Origin: Priapulus caudatus
Taxonomy: Eukaryota > Priapulida > Priapulimorpha > Priapulimorphida > Priapulidae
NCBI RefSeq assembly: GCF_000485595.1
Contig: NW_014578209.1
Location: 13,251-34,134 of the forward strand
Length of the DNA stretch: 20,884 nt
Direction: 5' to 3'
The translations under genes and the position numbers were made by a program. A model generated the notes under the pieces. The model searched no databases, was not told the DNA's origin, and saw nothing but the letters and a program-made list of their open reading frames with translations. Below, one piece after another: positions 1 to 8,830 of this stretch. Position 1 is the stretch's first letter. Each line of letters starts with the position of its first letter.

Positions 1-180
1 TCCTCCTCCTCCTCCTCCTCCCTCCCTCCCTCCCTCCCTCCCTCCCTCCCTCCCTCCCTCCCTCCCTCCCTCCCTCCCTTCTTTCCTCCTTCCCTCCCTC
101 TCTGCCGCCCTCACTTTCTTCTTCCCTCCTTTCCTCTCTCCTTCCCTCCCTCCCTCCCCATTCCCTTTCTTCCCTCCTCA
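1..180. repeat. Polypyrimidine (TCC/CCCT)n tract
   Basis: The window opens with TCC triplets, then a run of CCCT tetramers to about 79, then interrupted C/T sequence to about 180. Only the first few bases are a pure triplet repeat. No gene is visible before the first exon at 480; 180-479 is ordinary intron ending in a splice acceptor. Confidence 0.95.
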
Positions 181-368
181 CCGGCAGTTTTGTTGTTTAA
201 ATTTTGTTCCATATTAAAATTCAAGTGCTAGCCGTTAGCACTTGGTTATATTTTTACTCAAATACGTGTCAGAACGGAAGTATCTCTTCCGTGTCATGAA
301 TCAGGTCTGTCCTTGGACAGTTGGACTCCCAATGATCATGTAGCAGATTATATTAGATTATAATATAA

Positions 369-369
<1 letters not shown>

Positions 370-400
<31 letters not shown>
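370..400. repeat. (AT)n microsatellite
   Basis: About 15 uninterrupted AT units in the intron just 5' of the first discoidin exon. Confidence 0.95.
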
Positions 401-404
<4 letters not shown>

Positions 405-479
405 CATATATTGCGCTGTCACAAATTATGTATCAATTAGCAATTATTCGCATTAAGTGTTTCGTTGTTGTGGTTTCAG

Positions 480-585
480 GCTACGTAAGGAGCTGAATGA
501 AGGCGCCTGGTGCCCGGCTAGTCCGAACAACGGCAGCGCCTCACACGTATACGAATGGCTGGAGATAGACCTTGGCCAGCTCAAG
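480..585 (+). CDS. DDR exon: discoidin domain, AWCP segment
   Basis: The acceptor ggtttcag ends at 479 and the donor gtttga begins at 586. The first base completes a codon begun in an upstream exon outside the window; 35 codons follow. The translation runs LRKELNEGAWCPAS ... VYEWLEIDLGQLK. It aligns with the DDR segment GDGAWCP ... EYLQVDLQRL in the first half of the DS domain, the collagen-binding module. The Cys of AWCP matches one of the conserved DS disulfide cysteines. Phase runs from 2 to 0. The reading frame is open across the exon, and the identification is by motif recall rather than a database search. Confidence 0.88.
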
Positions 586-884
586 GTTTGACCGATTATC
601 GATTATCGATGAGGCGGCGACGCCGCGGCCGCCCGCCGCCGTTTTATCGATGGAGCATTATTACATTAGCATGATTGATTCGCGGCAAAGTGCGTGATTA
701 AAATTACATTTGCTGCCGAATAGTTTTGTGAGCTGGGCGGGGGATGGGAGCGCGGGGGGGGGGGGGTAAGTAGAGGCTCTCGCTGTCGCTCGTGATTCGA
801 GGGGAAAGCTGCGGCGATGTTGACGATGCAGATCGAAAAAAATACGAGCATGGAGATGAGAAGATTGATGAAAATAGTTGGGTA

Positions 885-1145
885 TTCACGCGCGCGCATA
901 CACGCGCATGCACGCACGTGTGCGCGTACATACGTATGCGCGCGCTTGTGTGCTTACACGCGCATGCACGTACATGACCCCTTACACGCGCATGCACGCC
1001 CATGACCCCTTACACACGCATGCACGCACGCGTGCGCTACACGCGCATGCACGCGCTTGTGTGCTTACACACGCATGCACGCACGCGTGCGCCTACATTA
1101 GCACGCACGTACGGCTGCGCGCGCGAGCGTGCGTGCGTGCACATG
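885..1145. repeat. Alternating purine-pyrimidine (CACGCGCATG)n minisatellite
   Basis: Repeats of about 25-35 bp built from ACACGCGCATGCACG, several followed by a spacer containing CATGACCCCTT. The tract is almost wholly alternating purine and pyrimidine with many CG and CA steps. It is open in several frames on both strands, which reflects composition rather than coding. Confidence 0.9.
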
Positions 1146-1404
1146 GCTGTGCATGGTCGTCCATAAAAAAATAACGAGCATGCATTCACAATCGGGAGAA
1201 GGGAAGGATGTCTGACACCGTCCTCTGTGCGTGCTCACTCATAAAACCATCGGGGTTATTTGTTGCTATAGAAATCGTGTTCACTATGTGGCGTTACAAT
1301 TGTGAAAACGCAGGGCAGCTAAATCGAAATTCGATCCTATACAGCGGATGGGAGAGAACGCATAGAAAGAGAGACTCGGCGATCGCGAGTGCGTGAGTGA
1401 ATGA

Positions 1405-1690
1405 GTGAGCGAGCGAGCAAACGAGCTGGCGGGCGGATGAGTGAGTGAATGAGGGAGGGAGGGGGAGGAAAGGAAGGAAGGAGGGGGAAGAAGGGGAGGT
1501 AGAATTAAGGGAGGGAGGGGAGGGGATGGAGGGAGAGCGAGAAGGATGGAAGGAGGAAGGAAGGGGAGGGGTTAGACCAAGGGGGGCGGGATGGATGGAA
1601 GGCGGGAGGGAGGGAGGGAGGAATAAAGGGACAATTGGAGGAAGGGAGGAAGGAAGGAAGGAAGAGATGAAGGGATGGAGAGAGTAAGGA
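1405..1690. repeat. Polypurine GGAGGGA-rich block
   Basis: A near-continuous purine strand built from GAGGGAGGGA, GGAAGGAA and related words. The opposite strand gives Ser/Pro/Leu-rich spurious open frames. Confidence 0.92.
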
Positions 1691-2768
1691 AATGAGATAG
1701 CAAGGAATGAAGAAAGAGCACTACTAGTGGGGTACATTGCGACAGACAAACGTCCAGTCCGACAAACAGGAGGGGCATGCGTTCGCACGCAATCTCCGAT
1801 AGAGGGAACTGAGACGTTAACCACTGAGACGACGTCTCGACTACCATACCAATCGCAACGACGCAACACAAGTCGTCGCTACGACTTTTCTATTGGCGGC
1901 AGTCACGGCGGCCGCCGTAAAAAAGTTCGCCTGCGCAAAAATAATGAGAACTAATCTAGTCAAGCCGGCGCAAGTTTGCTTTTAATGATGATATCTCGTT
2001 ATCTCATTAAACACACAACCGAGATTTTCTAACAATTTCGGTCACCGGCCGTCATCCAAGCCATCGCAAGACGCAACGCCGCCAAAATATTTTAAATCTT
2101 GAAAAATCCCTCCTTTTCATGATAACGAACAGCGACTAATCTTACTTTTGCCCGAGGTTTGAGGGCGCTCTAACCGCTGTCATTACGTAGGCAAGGATTT
2201 AATATAGTTACGCAATTAAGAGGAGAATGTTAGCCTAGCTTTATGAGCGAAGTCAGAGGTAAACATGCACGAAGATGATTGCAAATTCGATAAGACGAGC
2301 CTAGAGGGAATCGGGGGAGATACAAACAGGTCTTTGTAAAGTTTGCGGTGAGTTATCATTCTCTAGCGAGCTACGAGAAGCTACGAGAAGCGAAAATGCG
2401 TGTAATAGTGTGTTAAAATCTATTTATTAATATAGTCGCAAACTTTCACCACTCTCCGATTAACCGTAGCACAGGTGTATGTGCTTGCGTGTGACTGTCC
2501 GCAGTCTTTCCCTTCGTAAAAATGTCCTCGGACTCATCCTTGATCAATGCATAAATATATGTTGACTCACAGAAGATGTCTTGCAATCGAAGATGGGATA
2601 GTTAGGAAGTCTTTCGGATAGTTATAAATATAACTCATATAATGTAACATCAACACTTACTACAATAATTGTAACGCTTGCTATATATTATTACACTTAC
2701 CGTAACGTACACTTACACACAACTGTGTACCCTCTATCGTAAGTGCTACATTATATTCAATCTTGTAG

Positions 2769-2903
2769 GTTGTGACGAAGGTGGCGACGCAGGGACGGTT
2801 CGGCAATGGTAAGGGCCTGGAGTTTGCAGAGTCGTACAAGCTGGAGTACTGGCGGCCAGGCCTCGATAGATTCATGCGCTTCAAGAATCGCAAAGGCGTC
2901 GAG
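2769..2903 (+). CDS. DDR exon: discoidin domain, collagen-binding loop
   Basis: The acceptor tcttgtag ends at 2768 and the donor gtgcgt begins at 2904. The exon is exactly 45 codons, phase 0 to 0, so it joins the exon at 480-585 in frame. It reads VVTKVATQGRFGNGKGLEF, then SYKLEYWRPGLDRFMRF and KNRKGVE. This matches the DDR block (V/I)GTQGR..G.G.EF followed by Y.+.YS.DG..W. The Arg of TQGR and the Glu of GLEF correspond to residues known to contribute to collagen binding in vertebrate DDRs (human DDR2 R105 and E113, numbering from memory). Both are kept, which suggests the ligand site is under constraint. Confidence 0.92.
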
Positions 2904-2939
2904 GTGCGTCACGTGACTGGCCGTGTGCGCGATCACGAA

Positions 2940-3260
2940 GCACACGCACATAGTCTAACACATAGTTAGTTACATAGTTTACACACAGTTTATACATAAT
3001 TTATATATAGTTTATACATGATTACGTACATAATTACTTCCATAGTTACATAATACATACATAGTTTATGCATAGTTGACACAGAGTTACATACATATTT
3101 ATCAAGAGCGCATTAAGAAGGCATAATGCGCTCTTGATATTTATACATAGTTACTTGTATAGTTACATAGTATTTAAGCAATTTATGCATAGCCACATAG
3201 TTGTATAGTTTATAATACTTACATAGTACATGGGTTTTCTATATAGTTTATACATGGTAC
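2940..3260. repeat. Degenerate ACATAGTTTATA tandem repeat
   Basis: Many imperfect copies of ACATAGTT(TATA) with variable spacing. The repeat is interrupted by the hairpin at 3100-3139, whose sequence is unrelated to the repeat unit. Confidence 0.8.
3100..3139. repeat. Perfect 16-bp hairpin (TATCAAGAGCGCATTA)
   Basis: Left arm 3100-3115 and right arm 3124-3139 are exact reverse complements, with an 8-base loop. The element interrupts an AT-rich tandem repeat and has higher GC than its surroundings, so it looks inserted. It resembles two other hairpins at 4294 and 5915 in starting with TCAAGAG/TCAGGAG. Confidence 0.9.
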
Positions 3261-4089
3261 ATTGTCTATGTGCTCGTGGAATGTTAACCAAAAGTGTGTG
3301 TACGCATAATATCATATTATGATCTACGTGTACAATAACGGGGATTCTTCCAGCGCCTATGCTACTCCATCCTCAATCCTAGCATCACACATAAGAAATG
3401 CCTCACCCAGATCTCTTCCTCGCAAGATTCCGGGAGTCTGGAGACATCTCGTTGCGCGAGTGTACAGCGATATATATATATATATATAGCGTGGGATGTA
3501 CTGCAATTCAACGCCGCACTGCGATTCTTTTCTTGCAATCACCGCTGCACACCACGTCACAGTGACCGTCGAGTACTAAGATGATACTTACATGCGATGA
3601 TTGTCGGCATTGTGAAGTGTGTCGCGAAGAAATTGGTCCGATACTCCGCCTACGACATCGCAATCATCTTCAAAAGTTCTGAATTCCTTTCACAGCGCGG
3701 CAATGTTCGAGTATAACGTAGCGCACGCAAGCGTACAGTGTTGCAGCGTATCATCTACCTTAATCTTTTTCCTACCCTCTGTCTGACCTATGGTCTGACT
3801 TTCCTTGTGGGATCGATAACCGTAACGATATTAAAAAAGACTACATTCACGAAAAGAATTGCATGAATGCTGCTAGTTATGACATCGTGAATAAAAAATT
3901 TCCTAATTAAAAAAATGTCGTGTCGTGAAAAGGTGTTTGACGTTTAAGCAAAATGACATTTTAGACTTATGATCGGCATATAACTATTTGTAATGTAGTC
4001 GACAACGCGCCCCCTAGTGTGATATGATAGAGATGAATCACTAGATGAATCAACACGTCCGTCACGCGTCACGTGGTTGTGATTGACAG

Positions 4090-4234
4090 CTGTTGCCCGG
4101 CAACACAAACACCTACATGCCCGTGGAGCAGGAAATGGACCCGCCCATCGTCGCATCGCGTGTGCGGTTTGTACCGTTCAGACGCAACCTGCAAATCTGC
4201 ATGAGGGTGGAAGTCTACGGCTGCATCTGGGAAG
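4090..4234 (+). CDS. DDR exon: end of discoidin domain (YGCIW)
   Basis: The acceptor tgattgacag ends at 4089 and the donor gtaaga begins at 4235. The exon has 48 codons plus one base (phase 0 to 1) and joins 2769-2903 in frame. It includes MDPPIVASRVRFVPF, then LQICMRVEVYGCIWE. This is the DDR pattern PP(I/M)VA+.VRF.P ... VC+RVELYGC.W that closes the DS domain. Cysteines in LQICM and YGCIW match the partners of the two DS disulfides. The single trailing G should be completed by a phase-1 exon of the DS-like domain. The next downstream exon (5425) starts in phase 0 and cannot serve. Confidence 0.93.
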
Positions 4235-4293
4235 GTAAGAGCATGAGGAACTTGTACATATCATACTTGTACATGTGGATACAAAGAAAAGAC

Positions 4294-4335
4294 CAGGAGT
4301 GAATAAAAACACTTGTTTGTTTTTATTTACTCCTG
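4294..4335. repeat. Hairpin with CAGGAG/CTCCTG ends
   Basis: Arms 4294-4311 and 4318-4335 are 18 bp each with one mismatch (a G:T pair as RNA) around a 6-base loop. The left arm reads CAGGAGTGAATAAAAACA. Same ends and AATAAA core as the hairpin at 5915. Confidence 0.88.
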
Positions 4336-4529
4336 ATGAGACATAATAAATGTGGATGGGTATAATGCACGTATATTAATTATATATTACATATCGTATA
4401 TGTGCGCCCGCATGCAAACAACAACGGAGAACAGCCAGACGCACAAATGTACGTACATGCATACATAGAGAAACATAGGCGGATAGACACACATGCACGC
4501 ACGCACACGTACACACACACACGCACACA

Positions 4530-5203
4530 CACACAAAAATGAAATGCGCAAAAATGCCATTTTGATGCACATATTTTCAAAAATTACCCTACTGTGGAAG
4601 GGGAAACACCCTCCCCAGGGGCGTGTACAGGGGGGGTCCAGGGGGTCCGCACCCTCCCTGCTCGCGCAGAAAACGCATCTGAGGGGGTCTAATTTCAAAA
4701 AAATTCTGGGGGAGGGCCCCAGACCCCCCCTTCGCGTGCTCGCAAGTATGGATTACGCTTAGACCCCCCCTGGTCCAAATCCGGTACACGCCCCTGCTCC
4801 CCCGTTGAGAAATAGCTTCATCACTGTCTTTGGTCGCTTAACTCTTTTCTTCCCTCCCTGAAAAACACTGGCTTCGTACACCATTTTCACTGGTCTAGCT
4901 AAGGGTCCACCAACTGGTCGTGTGTAACCTCAGAGCCTTCCGGCGCCACAGGCAGGGGGCCATCGTCCCACGTTGATCGGATCGGAGTGGAAAAAAAAGC
5001 GAGGGAGGGGGGTTATTTGCCACTTCTCATATAAGTTACCCCTAATACTGAATTTTAGTGTGCAGAAAATGCCATTTTCATGCACGAATTTTCAAAAATC
5101 TCCCTACCGTGGGAAAAAATACCCCTCTCACGCCCTACCCCCCTCGGTCGCTTCGCTCCCTCGCCTTGGCCCCCCATGTTTCAAATTGCTGGCTACGCCA
5201 CTG
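4530..5203. mobile_element. Two diverged copies of a short transposon-like repeat
   Basis: Segments at about 4538-4615 and 5061-5135 share words such as AAATGCCATTTT, ATGCAC, TTTTCAAAAAT and CCCTAC.GTGG in the same order, about three quarters identical by eye. The second copy ends in CTGGCTACGCCACTG (5189-5203). Its reverse complement, CAGTGGCGTAGCCAG, is of the kind found at the ends of hAT-like non-autonomous DNA transposons (family association from memory). I found no matching left end, so this copy may be truncated. No transposase is encoded. Confidence 0.55.
4616..4796. mobile_element. 181-bp MITE-like element with CAGGGGCGTGTAC inverted repeats
   Basis: The left end CAGGGGCGTGTAC (4616-4628) is perfectly inverted at the right end (4784-4796), and further in the ends share CCAGGGGG-like sequence. 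CTCCC directly flanks both sides (4611-4615 and 4797-4801), a possible 5-bp target duplication, though the composition makes this weak. The internal sequence is G- and C-run rich and encodes no transposase. The CAGGGGCG terminus suggests a non-autonomous hAT-like element. It sits inside the older repeat described at 4530-5203. Confidence 0.7.
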
Positions 5204-5281
5204 GTTATGGCGATCGTGAGTATGAAATGTCATGATTTCTTTCGCATGGAGCGCTATGCTAACATTGCGACAATTTCGACT

Positions 5282-5286
<5 letters not shown>

Positions 5287-5313
<27 letters not shown>
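5287..5313. repeat. (AT)n microsatellite
   Basis: About 13 AT units upstream of the juxtamembrane exon. Confidence 0.95.
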
Positions 5314-5316
<3 letters not shown>

Positions 5317-5424
5317 ATCGCGACCTAAAATTATCTTTGATCTTCTTTACATATCCTAACTATAAATCACGAACAGAGAACCAGTCTATGTCACGTGCGC
5401 CATTGTTCCGCGTGCTGTTTCCAG

Positions 5425-5623
5425 GACTACGAGACGACGATCCCACACAGACAGATGGGCGTTAATCTATACGTCAACTACTCGGCCGCACGCTGCCCGC
5501 CAGGGGGCGAGACATTCGCCGAGACGTTTAGGAAGCACGGAGCGCCGACGCAGGAGGCGCCACAGGCGTTCCTCGGTGCGGAGAAGCCAGGTCCTCCGCA
5601 CAACATGCTGAGTCCTCACCACG
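5425..5623 (+). CDS. Probable DDR exon: cytosolic juxtamembrane region
   Basis: The acceptor tgtttccag ends at 5424 and a donor gtaggt begins at 5624; the alternative donor gttgtc begins at 5628. The open segment of 66 codons plus one base reads DYETTIPHRQMGVNLYVNYS, then a Gly/Pro/Ala-rich stretch ending in GPPHNMLSPHH. It has no hydrophobic segment. Its position before the HYAE/NIYA exons, its low complexity and a loose resemblance of MGVNLYVNYS to the region after the DDR membrane span suggest the cytosolic juxtamembrane linker. Joining it directly to the exon ending at 4234 would shift frame and hit TAA after 13 residues, so a transmembrane exon is missing before it. The function is inferred mainly from position. 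Confidence 0.55.
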
Positions 5624-5840
5624 GTAGGTTGTCGCCATATCTTACCTGCCCCCTATACAGCAGCGAGTACTGGCGCTGCTTAACAGCGCATCCAGACGGC
5701 GTTTCACCGCTTTTGCTTCCCTTTTACAGCCAGAATGCTTTGCGCGTTTCCCCATAATGGGCTCTGGCGCTCGTTCGCGTACTCGTCTTCTGAAATCCCA
5801 CCGATCGTAGCCAATGACCATCTCACCACATGCATTAGAG

Positions 5841-5842
<2 letters not shown>

Positions 5843-5898
<56 letters not shown>
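5843..5898. repeat. (AT)n microsatellite
   Basis: About 28 AT units in the short intron between the two juxtamembrane exons, immediately followed by a hairpin repeat. Confidence 0.95.
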
Positions 5899-5903
<5 letters not shown>

Positions 5904-5914
5904 ATACATATTAT

Positions 5915-5967
5915 CAGGAGTTAATAAAGACAAATCTAAAGACGATTTGTCTTTTATTAAGCTCCTG
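5915..5967. repeat. Long hairpin with CAGGAG/CTCCTG ends
   Basis: Left arm 5915-5936 and right arm 5944-5967 pair over about 22 positions with two one-to-two-base bulges and a 7-base loop. The left arm begins CAGGAGTTAATAAAGAC and the right arm ends TTATTAAGCTCCTG. It shares its ends and AATAAA core with the hairpin at 4294-4335, so the two probably belong to one repeat family. Confidence 0.88.
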
Positions 5968-6071
5968 AATATTATGACTTAGAAATAAGTCCTAATGCCC
6001 CCGACTGTCCTGATCTCAGGAAAATCCGAATTTTTTTATTTTTGCTACATGCTCGAGCTATGTTCTTCTAG

Positions 6072-6251
6072 GGCCTGACTACGCGCTGGTGATGCCGCAG
6101 CAGCCTTCCACACCTACCGCGGTTGACGACGATGGCGCCCGCACTGCCGCCGCGCTATCCCAACCCGCGCATACGTCACATGAAACCCAGCGAGGCGCTG
6201 TCGCTGCACTACGCTGAGACGGAGCTCTTCCGAGTGCAGAAGATACAGAGC
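6072..6251 (+). CDS. Probable DDR exon: juxtamembrane HYAE segment, with a frame conflict
   Basis: The 3' part is well supported. It reads MKPSEALSLHYAETELFRVQ then KIQS, and ends at donor gtgagc (6252) in phase 0. This matches the DDR motif PHYAEADIV.LQG just before the kinase. The strong acceptor tgttcttctag (ends 6071) opens a different frame, GPDYALVMPQQPSTPTAVD, which is in phase with the exon ending at 5623. That frame stops at a TGA near 6214, while the HYAE frame is closed upstream by TGA at 6090-6092. Either there is a one-base indel between about 6120 and 6180, or a weaker acceptor (ag at 6099-6100) pairs with the alternative donor after 5627, which restores frame. The Tyr residues are candidate phosphorylation and docking sites. 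Confidence 0.65.
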
Positions 6252-8307
6252 GTGAGCATCGTAGTTAATCGTAGTTATTACTATATATTATCATCTCGCT
6301 ACCAGTGTATCTTACTACCAGTGTATCTTACTACCAGTGTATCTTACTACCAGTGTATCTTACTACCAGTGTTTCTTACTACTAGTGTATCTTACTACCA
6401 GTGTATCTTACTACCAGTGTATCTTACTACTAGTGTATCTTACTACCAGTGTTTCTTACTACTTAGTGATCTTACTACCAGTGTATCTTACTACTACGTA
6501 TCTTCACTACCAGTGTTTCTTACTACTAGTGTATCTTACTACCAGTGTATCTTACTACCAGTGTATCATTACTTACCAGTGTTTCTTACTACTAGTGTTA
6601 TCTTACTACCCAGTGTATCTTACTACTAGTGTATCTTACTACCAGTGTATCTTACTACCAGTGTATCTTACTACAGTGTTATCTTACTACCAGTGTATCT
6701 TTACTACCAGTGTTTTCTTACTACTAGTGTATCTTACTACAGTGTATCTTACTACCAGTGTATCTTACTAAGTGTATCTTACTACCAGTGTATCTTTACT
6801 ATCAGTGTACTATTACTACCAGTGTATACTTTACTACTAGTGTATCTTACTACCAGTGTATCTTTACCTACTAGTGTATCTACTCTGTTATCTTACTACC
6901 AGTGTTCTTACTACTAGTGTATGTCTTATACTAGTGTATCTTAACTACCAGTGATCTTACTACCAGTGTATTTACTACCAGTGTATCTTACTACCAGTGT
7001 ATCTTACTACCAGTGTATCTTACTACTAGTGTATCTTACTACCAGTGTATCTTACTACCAGTGTATCTTACTACCAGTGATCATACTACCACCAGTGAAT
7101 TTTATTAGATTTTACTACCATGCAGTGTATTTTACTGGATTTTACTACCAGTGTATTTTACTGGATTTTACTACCAGTGTATTTTTACTGGATTTACTAC
7201 CAGTGTATTTTACTGAGGATTTTTTACTACACAATCGTGTTTTACTGGATTTATTATCCGTCCGTATTTACTGGATTCTACACTACCAGTGTGTATTTTA
7301 ATACCAGTGTGTTTTAACTATCCACTTGTATTTTACTAGCAGCGCATTCTTACTACCAGGTGTATCTTACTACCCAGCCTGTTATTTTACTACCAGTGTG
7401 TTTTACTACCACTTGTATGGTTTGAGCTACTAGTGTATTTTACTACCTACGTTCACTCTTTATACTACTATCGTATTTTTACTTACAGTGTTCTTACTAC
7501 CAGTGTATTTTACTACCAGTGTGTTTTACTACCACTGTATTTTACTAGCAGTGTATTTTACTACCAGTGTATTTTACTACCAGTGTGTTTTACTACCAGT
7601 GTATTTTACTACCAGTGTATCTTACTACCAGTGTATTTTACTACCAGTGTGTTTTACTACCAGTGCATTTTACTACCAGTGTATCTTACTACCAGTGTAT
7701 TTTACTACCAGTGTGTTTTACTACCACTGTATTTTACTACCAGTGTATCTTACTACCAGTGTATTTTACTACCAGTGTATCTTACTACCAGTGTATTTTA
7801 ATACCAGTGTATCTTACTACCAGTGTGTTTTACTACCACTGTAGTTTACTACCAGTGTATTTTACTACCAGTGTGTTTTACTACCAGGGTATTTTACTAT
7901 ACCATATTATGGTACACTCATACCATGTATTCTGTATCCTATCACAACACTATGAACACTGTACTCTATCTTAGTCACCAACTATTATACCCTAACCGGA
8001 TAGATTATGTTAATTATCCAAGATATTAGAAAATAACACGTTTGTTAAACGATGTATAATTTGCTAATTAATCAATTTATCATCTCGAGTTAAGTGTGCC
8101 AATGCCTGTTAACATAATTATTCAATCTTTTCCCCCACAGCATATGGTTCCAACGATCTGATTACGTTACAGTGTGACAGCGCATGCGCGCGTGGCTGTC
8201 ACTCGCTCTCATCCACAGATCTCTAAATACTAACTTTGTAACTCTATAACTATGTAAGTATATGGAGATCAGTGCTCTCATTTCTATCATTTTTTGCACC
8301 TCTATAG
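6252..8307. other. Intron dominated by a 16-bp satellite
   Basis: Intron between the HYAE exon and the glycine-loop exon. The satellite (6301-7900) fills most of it. The remaining 7900-8307 is AT-rich. A pyrimidine tract with an AG at about 8150 looks like a splice acceptor, but the following frames close within about 75 bases, so I do not call an exon there. Confidence 0.85.
6301..7900. repeat. 16-bp tandem repeat, about 100 copies (ACCAGTGTATCTTACT)
   Basis: The unit ACCAGTGTATCTTACT begins cleanly at 6301. Variants include ACTAGTG and GTGTTTC. To about 7085 the C-type (GTATCTTACT) prevails; 7085-7430 is scrambled, with TGGATTTTACT insertions and many single-base indels; from 7490 the T-type (GTATTTTACT) is regular again. 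Because 16 is not a multiple of 3 and the unit lacks stops in every + frame, the array is open in all three + frames, giving a spurious YLTTSVSYYQCILLPV repeat. The - strand has TAG in each unit. I do not call it coding. Confidence 0.95.
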
Positions 8308-8433
8308 GCTAGCGGCAGCAACATATATGCGGCACCGCCCGACCTTCTGGCGTCAAGAAACAGCCGAGTGACGGAGTTTCCGATTGAGGATCTCGCTTTT
8401 TTAGAGAAGCTTGGAGAAGGACAGTTCGGAGAG
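8308..8433 (+). CDS. DDR exon: NIYA juxtamembrane motif and kinase glycine loop
   Basis: The acceptor cctctatag ends at 8307 and the donor gtgcgt begins at 8434. The exon has 42 codons, phase 0 to 0, in frame with the exon ending at 6251. It reads ASGSNIYAAPPDLLAS, then VTEFPIEDLAFLEKLGEGQFGE. SNIYAAP matches the DDR GGNTY.VP motif, EFPIEDLAF matches the (D/E)FPR..L.FKE lead-in, and LGEGQFGEV is the ATP-binding glycine-rich loop (GxGxxG) of the tyrosine kinase domain. All three glycines are intact. The kinase domain starts here. Confidence 0.95.
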
Positions 8434-8564
8434 GTGCGTGGTGATGCGTGGATAACTGGGATTAAGTGTGTGGTGGCGGATCGTATAGTAGGGATAGCGA
8501 GGCGGGAGAAACGGGGGAGGGGGTAAGAAACATCACCTGAGACAATTTGCCTATTCTGATCTTG

Positions 8565-8830
8565 TTCTTTCCTCCCACTATCTCTCGCTATCGCCTACTG
8601 TCTCTATCACGCGTTGTTCTCTCCCTTTCTCTTTCTTTCATTTTCTCGCTTTCTCACCCCCTCTCTCTTCTGCTCACTCGCTCTCTGTCTCCGTACCTCC
8701 CTCCCCATCTCTCCATCCCTTTCTCCCGTCCTCCTCTTTCCTTTCTTTCCCCTCCTTTCAATCTCTATTTTTCTCGACCCATCTTTCTCCGTCTCCCTCC
8801 TCCTTTCCCATCTCCCTCTCCATTCGTGAG
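8565..8830. repeat. Polypyrimidine CT-rich tract
   Basis: Imperfect TCTC/CCTC repeats on the + strand; encodes only Ser/Leu/Pro-rich spurious frames. Confidence 0.88.

Larger units (their letters stand above)
586..2768. other. Intron with Z-prone and polypurine repeats
   Basis: Intron between the first two discoidin exons. It holds a G run at 755-766, an alternating CACGCGCATG minisatellite (885-1145) and a GGAGGGA-rich purine block (1405-1690). The remaining 1.1 kb (1690-2768) is AT-rich sequence in which I see no exon, element or RNA gene. Open frames here fall in repeats or lack coding character. Confidence 0.8.
2904..4089. other. Intron with degenerate ACATAGTTTATA repeat and a hairpin
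   Basis: From 2940 to about 3260 the sequence is a degenerate tandem repeat of words such as ACATAGTT and AGTTTATACAT. A perfect inverted repeat (3100-3139) lies within it. A short AT run is at 3470-3488. From 3490 to 4089 I see no gene or recognisable element. Confidence 0.8.
4235..5424. other. Intron with transposon remnants in place of the DS-like and membrane exons
   Basis: In a normal DDR gene the DS-like domain, stalk and transmembrane exons would lie between the exons at 4090 and 5425. I see none of them. The space holds a hairpin (4294-4335), a CA-rich stretch (4485-4535), a nested short element with terminal inverted repeats (4616-4796), a second related repeat (about 5061-5203) and an AT microsatellite (5287-5313). 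Confidence 0.8.

Noticed and set aside
1294-1869. 191-codon reverse open frame rich in Ser, Pro and Leu
   Set aside because: It is the complement of the polypurine block, so it reflects composition, not coding.
6301-7900. CRISPR array
   Set aside because: It is a direct tandem repeat without spacers, in a eukaryotic intron.
6123-7974. Long open frames with LTTSVSYYQCILLPV repeats
   Set aside because: They arise from a 16-bp unit without stops in any + frame; equal openness in all three frames and many indels argue against selection for protein.
8138-8226. Possible extra exon after a good-looking pyrimidine tract and AG near 8150 (frame YGSNDLITLQCDSACARG)
   Set aside because: The exons at 6251 and 8308 already join in phase 0 to give the expected HYAE-to-NIYA sequence, and this frame stops at 8226 with no DDR similarity.
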